Source of the DNA: Viscum album
Lineage: Eukaryota > Streptophyta > Magnoliopsida > Santalales > Viscaceae
Length of the DNA stretch: 64,000 nucleotides
Assembly (NCBI GenBank): GCA_963277665.1
Contig: OY728121.1
Coordinates: 958,556,097-958,620,096 of the forward strand
Direction: 5' to 3'
Shown: piece after piece, positions 13,321-24,493 of the stretch
Layout of the letters: each line of letters begins with the position of its first letter
How positions within the stretch are numbered: the first letter of the stretch is position 1
Program-made: the position numbers and the translations under genes
The notes under the pieces: model-generated
Databases searched by the model: none
Seen by the model: the letters and a program-made list of their open reading frames with translations, nothing else
What the model was told of the DNA's origin: nothing

Positions 13321-16300
13321 AGATATTCGTTTTCTATTTACAAAGGTGATTAAAAAACTTAAGCATAAAATTAGGCTTAGGTCCTCATGAATTATTCTTT
13401 ATTTTCTTCTCCCCCATATGTTTTACAATATTTTCACTCCATGTGTCTTTATTAACAAATATAATATAAGTAAGAAGTTCCGAATGAATCTTATTTATGT
13501 TACTCATGTAATAATTCCACTGAAATTTGATTATCACATAGTGTATGTAGATATTATTGGATCAATTTTTAATTAATTAGGCACTTGAAAACCGAATATT
13601 ATTATGTTCTCTATGTGGACAACAAGTTTGATTTCATAAAGAACAAATATCACTGAATCTCTAAACATTCATGTAAATCATGCATTGGAGATCTCATAAC
13701 TATACTGCCTCACATTCTCACGAAAAGGACCATAAATGTAGGACATTAAGATATGTAAAAATATATAAGTGTGTTTCCTAATGAGATTAATACACATTTA
13801 TGAAGACATTAAACATTGGAGAACTACGGTATCATCCACATGTTTGTGATAGATACATATTTATTTCTTGTATGCCCATTGCACGAGAATCTAAATAATA
13901 GAGATTTGTATCATGTAAAATTCATTTCCATGTATTAGCATAAATAAAAAAAATCATATGCCATTATTATAAATTTGATCATATGAGAATGATATCCTTA
14001 TCTGTTATGGATCATAGTGATATATTCACTGTCTTATGGTCATCCATTTCCCAAAAAAATAATGGAAAATTTCAATACTCTGTATTGATTAAAAATTATA
14101 TAATAAATGTTTAGGTATTAATTTCCTACTCATTAATTTATACCTAAAATCCCTCACTATTAGTTTTCTAATATCTCATCATATGGATATTCCAGTGTCA
14201 ATGATCCATATTTTATTCATCATTACCTATGAATCATTTAGGTATGTTATTTGAGAGGATTTAGTAAGCCATAACCTTCCAACAACATTAACTCTCATCT
14301 TCATGATTTATTAAGTGAAATCATGATTCCTAAAATCTTGGATAGGTACTTGATGAATGATTTTCCTATTAGTTAAAACAAGGCATACTTGGGAAATGAC
14401 ACATTGCTTAAAAATTTGTAATTCACCCCAAAATAAAAGCAATAAATCCCCCCAAATTTCATGAATCCCGACATATTCCATTTGGGATTATTGAACTACC
14501 ATTTGTTTTAAAAAAAATTAGTTAAAGGTTATACTAAATTAATATATTTATTTAATGTATTTCTTATTAATTCAAGAATTTACCATTTGACATGTTTGTT
14601 AATATTAATATGATTTACATAACTTACTAACAATTTCATGATAATTTTTTTCAAATTTTCAAATTTATATTAATTATATATTGAATACTTGTTAATTAAT
14701 TAATTTATATGATCATGGAAAAGCATCCCTAATTAAATTAACCAAGGAACATGATATAGATAAAATAATAAAATTTGATTTATCTTGATATTTTCTAATT
14801 GTTAGTTTATCTATAGGATGATAACCTAATCCTCGACCACACGGTGAAACCATAATGTATAAAATGGGTTTTAATAAAAAAAATTCCACCCATCCTCCCG
14901 TGAATCACATATAAATTCTTCACCCTTATCCTAAATACGACCCTCTTCCACTTTCCATGGAGATCCATCCATTACTTATGATTTACCCCCACATCATTGA
15001 GTGGAATAAAAGAATTTTTAGGGGGTTTAACTAAAAGAAATCATATTAACCTAGTCCCTTTCACAATAAGAGGTTGCTATTACATTCATGATATAAATTT
15101 AATATAAACATAATAATTAATTAAATGGAAATCAACCATATAAACATGTTTGGTCTCAGGTCACAAACACCTACACATATTAAATGAATAAACATTTTTT
15201 ATCTAGATTTAATTTACTCAAAATAATTTTTTAATTAATACATAACACCTTAAATTAAAAAAATAATTTACTAATTAATCAATTAACTCAATATGTCCTA
15301 ATTTTATAAAAATTTAAAAGACAATTCTATAATAAATTTTTTACAAGAAATCAATTTATTTTAATTTAAATTTATTAATTATATGTTTGTTCTTTGAGGA
15401 ACTAAATTGTACCCATTAAAACTACTCAACATAGTCTATGAACTATATATTCACATAGAATCAATAATATTTTTTATAGACAATAATAACAAGGTGTAAA
15501 TATCAGAAAAATTTGTTCATGATCATTTGTATATTATGTTGTACATGATGGTTTCACTTCACACATAGTAAACTACATGTTGTGACTAAACAAATCTTGT
15601 TGTTAACAATTTAACCAAAAAAATATTAATTATAAATATTATTAATAATAGTATTAGATGGATATTTCTATCAACAAAGGACCCATGATTCATATATAAA
15701 ATTTTTATTTTATAATTAATTATTTAATCTATGTTAAATTAATTCAATGATGTATAATAAGTTATACATCATGTACTTTGGAGACATTCCATAAAATCTA
15801 TTATACCCATGTATGCAATAGGTTCCAAATGAATGAGGATGTTTCTAATTTGAGGGTAAGTAAGTGGAACACAATTTGTAATCACTCTATAAATAATGTG
15901 ACCTCAATGTTACACAATTTTCCATCCCCCATATCATATAATAAATGCATGGACGAACATAATCCCCATGTTCCAAAATATGAAAACACATAAGAATCAC
16001 AACATATAACTGAGATATATGGCATGTAGTATGAAAAATAGCATTCCAACTAGAACCAAACAACACACAATGTACATTAAATGCACTCATCAAGTAGTTA
16101 ATGATAAAATACCTTGTTATTAAATTAGTTATCCTAGTGTATTGAACATGCATACACACAATGTACCTTTAGGATACACACTGCCTATTTTATTGTAACC
16201 TAGACGAAATTATTGAAATATGTGGATGGGGTATCCAGATGATCTTCATGTAAATTTAACGATTTATTTACTATAAATTTGATAACATAGAATGGAATAG

Positions 16301-16604
16301 AGGATTTAAATTTTTTTTTACAATGAAGTGATAATAATAATTTACCAAATATAAAAAATACTTATAATCAATAAATTAATAAAAAAATTATTAAATAATT
16401 GTGTGAACTCTCTGATACCACTTGATGGTACTAGGTATAGTAGAAGAGACTATTGAGAATGGAAAACCTTAATTTTTTTCATAATAAATGAATAATCCAT
16501 GATGTATATAATGATGAAAAACATGATCAATGGAATAAATTCAATGATTAATTGACTTTTGAATTCCCAAAATCAAATGAAATATTTTCACATAATATAT
16601 ATAC

Positions 16605-16635
<31 letters not shown>

Positions 16636-17546
16636 ATTTCATTGATCTTGTAATTAATTATTAATTATTGAATTTTTATACGACTCTACTAGTGCCATCT
16701 TAGAGTTGTTGGATTTAATTTCAGAATCATTATAGAGGTAATCTATAGATTCTCCTAATTCCTAGATCATCTGTATAGAATCACTATATACTTTAACAAT
16801 CGATTATGATGTAATACATTATTCATTATTGACCATAGTGGGATAATTTTCTTAGAAGAAATAATATTTTTTTCTAAAAGTTTTCAAATGGATGATTAGC
16901 ATCAATTCTCTTGATCATGAACTTGTTTTTGATAGAGGTTTCACTATTGGGATTTAATGAATTCTCCCTAGATTTTTTTTCACAACAAGTAGCTAACCCT
17001 AAAAGGTTGTAGATATTAGAACATATATATCTAATTGTGATAGGAAAATTCACATATGAGCTTTACCAATTCCACATTCTTTAAAAACCCTTTTTCAAAA
17101 TACTTTTTATACAATATTATTAGTAACATGACAAGCATGGAAACCAAAAATTTATAAAGTATAATTTTTAAAATATATAAATAAATATTTAATTATATGA
17201 TATTTAATTTATTATTTCTAGCCAGACCATTATAATTATTCAACTTATAATCCATAATATTCATTTATCTTTTAATAATGATTATATATTTAATAAATAA
17301 ATATTACAATATAATAAATCATTAAATATAATAAATATTACATTCAATAAATATTGTGAATAAATATTTATTAGTATTCAAATAACATATTTATTCTTAT
17401 GAATAATTCATGATTTAATTTTAGCGGAAAAAACCCAGAACAATTATCAAAAGAAAATGTTGCAATAAAATTAATTCTAACTTGTCAAATTCATATATAA
17501 TTTAACTAAGATTCAAGATACACTTAATTTGTGACCATCAGTCCCT
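13321..17546. other. Unassigned A+T-rich DNA
   Basis: No gene or retroelement domain recognised. A TATA-like box at 14,910 with pyrimidine-rich sequence after it (to about 14,990) and an AAGAG|GTTGC at 15,068-15,077 may be a badly decayed LTR leader like those described below, but the spacing (162 bp) and donor are off. The rest is extremely A+T-rich, with a dinucleotide run at 16,594-16,635. Confidence 0.4.
16594..16635. repeat. AT dinucleotide microsatellite
   Basis: About 42 bp of alternating A and T, broken by a single C and a single G (TACAT, TATGTAT). Largely self-complementary, so it can form a cruciform or hairpin. No functional role is indicated. Confidence 0.85.
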
Positions 17547-17551
17547 ATTTC
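17547..17551. repeat. Target-site duplication, left copy (ATTTC)
   Basis: Five bases immediately left of the first LTR of the 17.5-23.3 kb element. The identical five bases follow the second LTR at 23,274-23,278. A 5-bp duplication is the normal footprint of LTR-retrotransposon integration. Confidence 0.8.
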
Positions 17552-17738
17552 ATTATCATCCTGTGATGTTAAAAGAAAATATTAGGTGATTAAATGAACT
17601 ACCAAATTTCACGTGAAATTTATAAACTAACCATTAAACATAATTTTTCCGCTTATGTGTTATGAATTCCAAAAAACGAACATACACAGTTGTGATCGGT
17701 ATGTTTTTTGGAGTCTGATAGAATGAACTTAATTTTGG

Positions 17739-17845
17739 TGAATAAAAACCTACCATCATGAATAGTATTATACCCTTATGATTAAAAAATTTACCCTTTG
17801 AATAGTAAAAAACACTTATGAATAGAAACCTCCCCTTAATAGTAT
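17739..17845 (+). repeat. U3 array of GAATAGT-type units (eroded copy)
   Basis: Degenerate repeats of TTATGAATAGTAAC at roughly 20-bp steps, matching the better preserved array at 20,698-20,815 in the second LTR. They lie about 0.4-0.5 kb upstream of the TATA box, so they sit in U3 and could be enhancer repeats; that role is inferred from position only. Confidence 0.65.
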
Positions 17846-18265
17846 ACATATAAGATTTATTTGTTGTTATGATATACCCATATCATGGAATAAGTACATA
17901 AATGTTTTAAATTTTTTAATTTTATAGTACATTTTTTTAAATTAAATTTATCATATTTAGAAAATTATTTCAAATATAGAGTTCATTTTTTTATTTTACA
18001 AGTGAAAAATTGGTTAGGGAGAATTTTTGGGATATTTCAACAAAAACATAAATTTTTGATGAATAGTGAAATACAGTAAAATATCGTAAATATAAATAAT
18101 CAGTTAAATACACTATTTTTGACATCATGGGTGATGTAAGAGCACTTGGTTCGAACTCACATTCTCTATTTACTATTTATTCATATTAATTATGACTAAT
18201 CATAGTCATGATCAACAATATTAAATTAATGACTAAAATAATATATAACTCTTCCTCTCCTCCAC

Positions 18266-18444
18266 AATAAATACAACCCATTCCCCCTCTTCCTCCCCAC
18301 CTATCAAGCCTAGAGACTTGCCTATGTTCTGACAGATACTCCTCTCAAGATCATTACCCACATCTGAAACCATATGCTCCCACCAAAAGGTCAAAACCAA
18401 TGGACATAAGATGGACCTTAAGGGGAAGAGATCAAGAGGTAAAC
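18266..18444 (+). promoter_or_regulatory. LTR promoter, leader and splice-donor-like site
   Basis: AATAAATA at 18,266 aligns with an intact TATAAATA in the second LTR. A pyrimidine-rich leader (CCCCCTCTTCCTCCCC) follows. A short frame starts at ATG 18,411 and reads MDLKGKRSRG. It crosses CAAGAG|GTAAAC, with GT at 18,439-18,440, a good plant 5' splice site. The TATA-to-exon-end distance is 172 bp, and the ATG lies 28 nt before the donor, the same as in the second LTR. Confidence 0.65.
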
Positions 18445-19654
18445 ATCATGTTTTTTTGTTTTTTTCATTTTTTATTATTATTAATCTTTCCTCACCTAAC
18501 CTTTTCCAAGATGAATTAAAGAACTATCATCATAATTATTATTTATTTCAATGTTTTTATGGAAGATTCACCATTATACTTCTTATCCTCTCCAACTTAT
18601 TCTAGAACTGAAAACATCATCTGTGATGTGTGGATCTACCAACATCATGGATGACGTGATTTTAATTTAATTTACATCATTCAAGACTGGTTCTAAAACC
18701 ATTTTAATGGTTTAAATAGATTATAATTTATATATAATATCTTATGTAATGTTCTGTAATGATTTTTTATGCATGATATTAATTTACAAAACAAAATGAG
18801 ATCTATTATTATCAATGAACTACCAAAATTATCTAAAAAACATCATTAATGTTTTAACAAATGAATCATCCAAATATAAGAACTAAAATTGATAAATGGT
18901 GTAATATAATGTTATATAAACTTTAAAGTAACATTTAAATCATCAATAGAAATTTTATTTCCCTAGGAAATGAAAAGAAATTTTAATCGACCTTTGAAAT
19001 CATGTAAAATAATAACCTAGAGCAATGGATGTATGAAAATAAAAAAAATTAAATGGTACAGTGATGTTATGAAATGAAAATATAAGGTGTGAAAAACATT
19101 AATATTTTTATTTTAGATATTATTATACTCTTTTATCCATTATACAACAGTTTTAAACAAATTTCATGAAAGACAGACTGGAGGTAAGGGAATTTTTAAC
19201 GAAATTTCTATTCTTTGGGTTAACCTTCTACTTTATTCATTATGCAGTATTAAGATTATTTGTGGGATGATTTTATTATATTATGTTTTATTATGTTTAT
19301 TTAGAGTGAATACACTTATCCATTCCATTCTATTAATTCTCAATCAAATTATAATGTCATGGTACTTTCCTTTTAAAATTATTTTAAAAGTATCTTTAAT
19401 AAAATTCAAAAAGATTGTTTATATGGCATTAGTAGTTATACTAATTTTGGGATATTTTATTACTAGGATATTTAAATAATAATTTAGAATGGTAGTATTT
19501 TATGAATATTATTTCATTACTATGGGCATGGTTTTTATATTTTAAAAGTTATTTGTTTTTTTGATAGAGGGAAATTCGAAAACATTAATGTGTTTTGATC
19601 AAGGGTTCAAATGATTTAGCAATTGTTTTATTCCCAATTTGTTCTGTGAACATA

Positions 19655-19810
19655 GTTATGTTGATTTGAACCAATTATAGCTCAAGATATGTTGGTTTGA
19701 GCCCATTATATCCCATGAAAGTTTGGTTAGATCCCAAAATTTATCATTATATGTTGGGTTGAGCCCATAATAACTCAAGATACGACAGGTGAGCCCATTA
19801 TAGCTCTCAA
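19655..19810 (+). repeat. LTR-internal tandem array, about 31 bp unit
   Basis: Four to five imperfect units of a sentence like GGTTGAGCCCATTATAGCTC followed by an AAGATATGTT-like part. It is located about 0.5 kb before the LTR end, in the U5-proximal part. The second LTR has the matching array at 22,628-22,775. Arrays at the corresponding place in a different LTR (45.6 kb) have an unrelated unit. Confidence 0.8.
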
Positions 19811-20302
19811 ATGCATCGAGTACTCTAGAGATTAATGTTGACCGAACAGTTATTCCATGTCTAATGGTGATTGTATTAGTGATATGATAAATATTTCCCA
19901 AGGAAACTACTTGATGTTTTATTCATGCTTATGAGTTTTCAATAAAATGGTATTCAATGGGTTTTCAAGATTTCACGGGACTAACGGGTTTTAATTATTT
20001 ATATAACGGACTAAGCTTCTTGTTCTCATCAAATGTTTTTAAAATGTTTTTCACAAGATTCCTTAGATGTTCATAGGAATTTTATGATGCTATTGTAGAT
20101 GAATACAATTACTTATATTTTAAATAATTTTTTTAAACTCAGATTCAATATATGTATGTTTTTATCTAATTCTCTATAACCAAGACCAGAAATGGTCCTC
20201 ATTTTTATAATGTACTGTGTATTTTTCTGTTATCTATTTTAGAAAAACAATGCACGTCATGTTTTGGTATTGAATCCAGAGGAGTGGGTTCACGACATTA
20301 TA

Positions 20303-20510
20303 GTATGAATCAGATGAACAGTCTAGGAAAATTTGAAGATAATACATTGTCCTTTTTTTAGAATAATTTAAATGATAGTGTTTAATTTTAACCTTCTAGT
20401 TAATTAACTACACATAAGAAAAGAGTTTTTCATAATTATCAATACGTAAATTCATAATTTTATCTACAATGAATGAATTACGCGGGTGAAATTATTTTAA
20501 GCGACGATAT
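20303..20510 (+). other. Entire internal region, 208 bp, non-coding
   Basis: The sequence between the two LTRs. It starts with TAGTATGAATCAGATG (overlapping the LTR end by about 2 bp), which may be an eroded primer-binding site of the TGGTATCAGAGC type. It ends with a G-containing stretch (GCGGGTGAAA) that may be what is left of a purine tract. No open frame of note. A typical gypsy interior is 4.5-6 kb, so more than 95% is absent. Both end assignments are weak. Confidence 0.5.
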
Positions 20511-20697
20511 TTTAACATCTTGAGATTTTAATAGGAAACAATATGTGCTTAATTGAACTTCAAAATACTATGTGAACTTTATAAACTGACCATTAAACCT
20601 AATTTTGCTTCTTCTGGTTTTTTATTTTCGAAAAATAGAGATTCATGGTTATATTCTGTATGTTTTTTAGAGTCTGATTGAACAAACATAATTTTGG

Positions 20698-20815
20698 TGA
20701 ATAGTAACCTACGCTTATGAATAGTAACATACTCTTATGAATAGTAATGTTGCCCATATGAATAGTAACACACCATTATGAATAGTAACCTCATCAATAA
20801 TAGTATTCATATAAG
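20698..20815 (+). repeat. U3 array of 20-21 bp GAATAGTAAC units
   Basis: GAATAGTAAC or near-identical cores begin at 20,699 (first base altered), 20,719, 20,739, 20,760 and 20,780, giving a 20-21 bp period (two helical turns). The array is about 0.45 kb upstream of the TATA box of this LTR. Regular helical phasing would suit binding sites for a transcription factor, which is inference. Similar TATTCAT/GAATAGT words occur in U3 of the 46-59 kb element (for example near 49,720, 50,043 and 58,942). Confidence 0.8.
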
Positions 20816-21235
20816 ATTTAATTGAAGTTATGATATACCCATTATTGGAATAAGTAATTAAATGTATTAAAATTGTTATTTTTGGAATAAAATATTATAT
20901 TATTTAAAAATTTAATTGATCATATTTAGAAAATTAATTTCCAAAAATGGATGTCATTTTTGGAGTCTACACATTGGAAAATGTTTAGGGTGGATTTAAG
21001 GGATTTTTCTGAAAAATTATAATTTTATGAATAATGAAATACGATAAAACATCATATATTTATAAATTATCAGTTAAATACACTATTTTTGACATCCTGT
21101 CTGAGGTAAGAACACTTGGTTCGAACTCACTTTCTCTCTTTACTAATTTTTCACTATAAATAATACTATTAATATTCTTGAGAAGAAATATTAAACTAAT
21201 GACTAATATAATGTAAAACTCCTCCTCTCCCCCAC

Positions 21236-21417
21236 TATAAATACCACACATTTCCCCCCTCTTCCTCCCACACCACTTCGGTCATGAGGCTTGCCTATGT
21301 TCGGCCAAATAATCCTCTAAAGATCATTACCCATGTCCAAGAACTTATGGGATCACCTAAATGACCAGACCAAGGGACTTAAGATGGACCTCAAGGAGAA
21401 GAGATCAAGTGGTAAAT
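21236..21417 (+). promoter_or_regulatory. LTR promoter, leader and splice-donor-like site
   Basis: TATAAATA at 21,236-21,243 is followed by a C/T-rich leader (TTTCCCCCCTCTTCCTCCC). A short frame from ATG 21,384 reads MDLKEKRSSG and crosses CAAGTG|GTAAAT, with GT at 21,412-21,413. The TATA-to-exon-end distance is 175 bp. The leader is one of the best conserved parts between the two LTR copies, while flanking LTR sequence is more diverged. Confidence 0.68.
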
Positions 21418-22627
21418 ATCCACCATAGTTTTTTATTTTCTATTCATTTTATTTTGTATTCTACATATTTTTTACCTCCCATTATCTAATAGGGATGAAT
21501 GATCAAGTATCATAAATATTCTAAATTTAATCATGTTTATGGATTATTCACCATTATACTTCTTCCCCTCTCCAACTTATTCTAGAAATGAAAACATCGT
21601 TTGTGATGTATTGATTTTCTAACATCTTGAACATTATGATTTCAATTTCTTTTACTTCTGTAAATACTGGTCATGAATCAATTTTTATGGTTGAAAAAAA
21701 TTATAATTTATATATTATATCTTATTTAAGGATTTCTAACTATTTTTTTACACATGATATTAATTTAAAAAACAAAATGAGTTTGATATTATCCATAAAC
21801 CACTAAAATGATATAAACGAACATCATTAAGAGTTTAACCGATGAATCATCCTCATATAAGAATTCAAAATGATATATGTTGTAATTGATGGTTAAGGAA
21901 ACATTAAAATACCATTTTATTATATATATTGTATTTTATTTCCATACAACATGAAAATAAAATACAAACCGGCCATGGAAATAATGTAAATAATGTACCC
22001 AAAGCAATGGAAGGCACAAAATACTAATAATTAATGTGTGAAATAATTTTATGAAATAACCATATAAGGTTTTATAAACGTGAAAATGTTTCTATAAAAT
22101 ATTATTAACACACTTGTATCTATTATACTTGACGTTTAAACAAATTTGATGTAAGACTAACTTGAGGTAAGGGAATTCTTAACCCAACTTTCATTCTTTG
22201 GGTTATCCTTCAACATAATTCATATTGTGTTATTAATATTATTTTTGTTAATAATATTTTTATATTATTTTTTATTATGTTTCTATATAGCTTATAAACA
22301 TATCCATTCCATTCTATTAATTCTCGCTCCAATTATATTTTCATTCGACTTTCCATTTAAAATCCTTTTAAAATTCACTTTCATGAAATTCAAAAATATT
22401 GTTTATATGGAATGAGTAGTTATACTGATTTTTATGATGCTTCATTACTATTATGTTTCCATTATAAATTGACATGGAAATTTATTATTAATAAAACTTC
22501 ATTATTATGTGCATGATTTTTATTTTTTTACGAAGAAAGGAATTTTGAAAACATTAATGTGTTTTTCTTATGGTTGAAAATGAGTTATAAATTGTTTTAT
22601 TCATGGTATGTTCCTTGTAATTAGTTA

Positions 22628-22775
22628 TATTTGGTTGATCCAATTATAGCTCATGATATGTTGGGTTGACACCATTATAGCTCATGATAAGTTGGTTTGA
22701 TCCCATTATATCTCATGATATGTTGTGTTGAGCCCATTATACCTCAAGATATAACGGGTGTGCCCCATTATAGAT
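22628..22775 (+). repeat. LTR-internal tandem array, about 31 bp unit (second copy)
   Basis: Imperfect repeats of a GTTGAGCCCATTATAGCTC plus ATGATATGTTGG-like unit, colinear with the array at 19,655-19,810. About four units, ending about 0.5 kb before the LTR end. Confidence 0.8.
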
Positions 22776-23273
22776 CGCCGAAGCATTGGGTACTCCAGAG
22801 ATGGATGTTGACTGTATGGTTATTCAACATGTAGGGGTGATTGGAAGAGTGATACAGTAAAGATGTCCCAAGGCAACCACTTGTTGTTTTTATTCATGTT
22901 AATGAGTTTTTAAGAAACAGGGTTTCTATTGTTTTTCATGATTCCACTGGACTAATGGGTTTTAATTCATTAAGTACCATACTAGGTTTTTTGGGCTCAT
23001 ACCATGTTTTTAAAATGTTTTTCACAAGATTCCATATATTTTCCAAGGAAAATTAAGGTGTTACTACGGATGAATCCAACTAGTTATTTTATAAATATTT
23101 TTAGCAGAGTCTGATTCAATATATGTGAGTTTTTATCTAATTATATAAAACCTATAGCATAAAAGGACCATATTTGTTTAATGTACTATTTATTTTTCAC
23201 TTATCTATTTTATAAAAAAAATATTAACCATGTTTTAGTAATGAATCCAAATCTGTGGGTTCAGGGATTTACA

Positions 23274-23278
23274 ATTTC
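23274..23278. repeat. Target-site duplication, right copy (ATTTC)
   Basis: Directly follows the terminal TTACA of the second LTR and is identical to 17,547-17,551. The match fixes both outer boundaries of the element. Confidence 0.8.
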
Positions 23279-24493
23279 TCAACGGTATTGGTTAAACCCC
23301 AAAATGACCATTGTTTGAATATAGAAATATTATTGGAAATAAATAGATAATGAAGTTAGTATGGAAACAAAATATAATCTCATATGAGAACTCAATATGT
23401 AAATAAATTCATTTATCTATACATCTTTGATAAAAAATGCCATATACTATTGTCATTAGCTTTTGTGATCGATGTCTATTTCTATAAATATCTTAAAAAA
23501 CATGCCAATAATAGTACCATGTCCATTGACATTGTAATTTAGTTAAATTTTACTTAATATTCAGGAAATTTTAACATCAATTGGGGAACATAAGGAAACA
23601 ATGTTTTTTATTTTTCAATTTTAAAATTTTAGTCATGATTAACCTAATGTTTCACACTTTACAATATGTGTATACCATCTGAATTTTCATTAGTACAAAA
23701 ATTTAGATGAATCCTAACTTGAATTACTAGTAATAATAGTATATAATGGTTACTTAAATATTAATAACAATGTAACATCCAATGAAATGTATTAATGTTG
23801 ATTTTGAATTGATGAATCATGTTCTCATATTCTCTATCACAGATTATTACCAAGGGTCTAACCAATGATAATGTTTCTCATATTCCATTGAATCTAAATA
23901 CTTGATATCATATGTAATTTGTGTCCCATAAAATGATATTTCTTCGATATAGAACAAACTCCTAAGAATAATTTCATAAAATTACTAGTATCCCATCATT
24001 GTGAGGAACTATTATGACCATTTAGTGTGACACTTACCCTTATGAAATTATAATATAAAATTATAGATGTTTTTTATAGGTCACTATCCCCAATGAAATG
24101 GCCCTATTTTAGGAATACGAATGGAGATTGGGGATGTTAGTTCATCATGTAACACTATTTGAACTAGGAGGTGTGATTTCAAACCTGGCTGAAGAGTCCT
24201 GAAAATGTTTAAGTGAGATATCTTAATATTATTTTTGAGCCATTTATAAGGGATCATGTTAATATATAATTTCAATAATCAGTTAATATTATTCATCATT
24301 CATTTTTATATATATAATTTTTTAACATATCTATTATATTTTATTAATTAGGTAATTGAATATGATACTACATTCCTAGGAATTATATTTTTATTCTTTT
24401 CTCACATGTGAGTTATTTCATTTAGATATGTGGGATTAAATTTTCAATATATTCCATGTATAAGAATATAATTAATTTTATTCTATAAAATAT
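23279..24493. other. Unassigned DNA between two elements
   Basis: No gene or repeat recognised. A TGTAACATCC at 23,771 resembles an LTR start, but its downstream sequence does not align with any LTR in the window. The part at 24,085-24,215 is less A+T-rich and has a short open frame without known motifs. Confidence 0.4.

Larger units (their letters stand above)
17552..20302 (+). repeat. 5' LTR of the short-interior element
   Basis: About 2,750 bp. It begins with an eroded LTR start (ATTATCATCC where TGTAACATCC is usual for plant gypsy LTRs) and ends GGGTTCACGACATTATA, aligned with GGGTTCAGGGATTTACA of the second copy. Inside, in order: a GAATAGT-type U3 array (17,739-17,845), a mutated TATA box (18,266), a leader, a splice-donor-like site (18,439) and a 31-bp array (19,655-19,810). 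The exact last base is uncertain by about 2 bp. Confidence 0.78.
17552..23273 (+). mobile_element. LTR element with almost no internal region
   Basis: Two direct copies of a 2.75-kb LTR enclose only about 208 bp, and the whole is flanked by the perfect 5-bp duplication ATTTC. LTR copies share the start (an eroded TGTAA plus CATCC type), U3 array, TATA region, leader, donor, 31-bp array and the terminal GTGGGTTC...TTACA segment. The offset between copies is 2,959-2,971 bp. Orientation is plus, from the TATA box, pyrimidine-rich leader and donor. No coding sequence is present. It is either a non-autonomous element that depended on a partner's proteins, or an element that lost its gag-pol after insertion. 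LTR divergence suggests an old insertion. Confidence 0.8.
20511..23273 (+). repeat. 3' LTR of the short-interior element
   Basis: About 2,763 bp, direct copy of 17,552-20,302. Starts TTTAACATCTTGAGATTTT and ends GGGATTTACA. It keeps the clearer versions of several signals: GAATAGTAAC array, intact TATAAATA (21,236-21,243), donor CAAGTG|GTAAAT (GT at 21,412) and the 31-bp array. Followed directly by the target duplication ATTTC. Confidence 0.8.

Noticed and set aside
14910..15077. TATAAATT, C-rich leader and AAGAG|GTTGC, possible seventh LTR leader
   Set aside because: Spacing (162 bp) and donor (GTTG) differ from the six consistent cases and no LTR edges or partner were found.
23771..23790. 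TGTAACATCC as an LTR start
   Set aside because: Following sequence does not align with any LTR in the window, and the old element's LTR starts at 24,494 by alignment.
24140..24200. tRNA-like TTCAAACCTGG word
   Set aside because: No acceptor stem or D/anticodon arms can be drawn; no tRNA gene was seen anywhere in the window.
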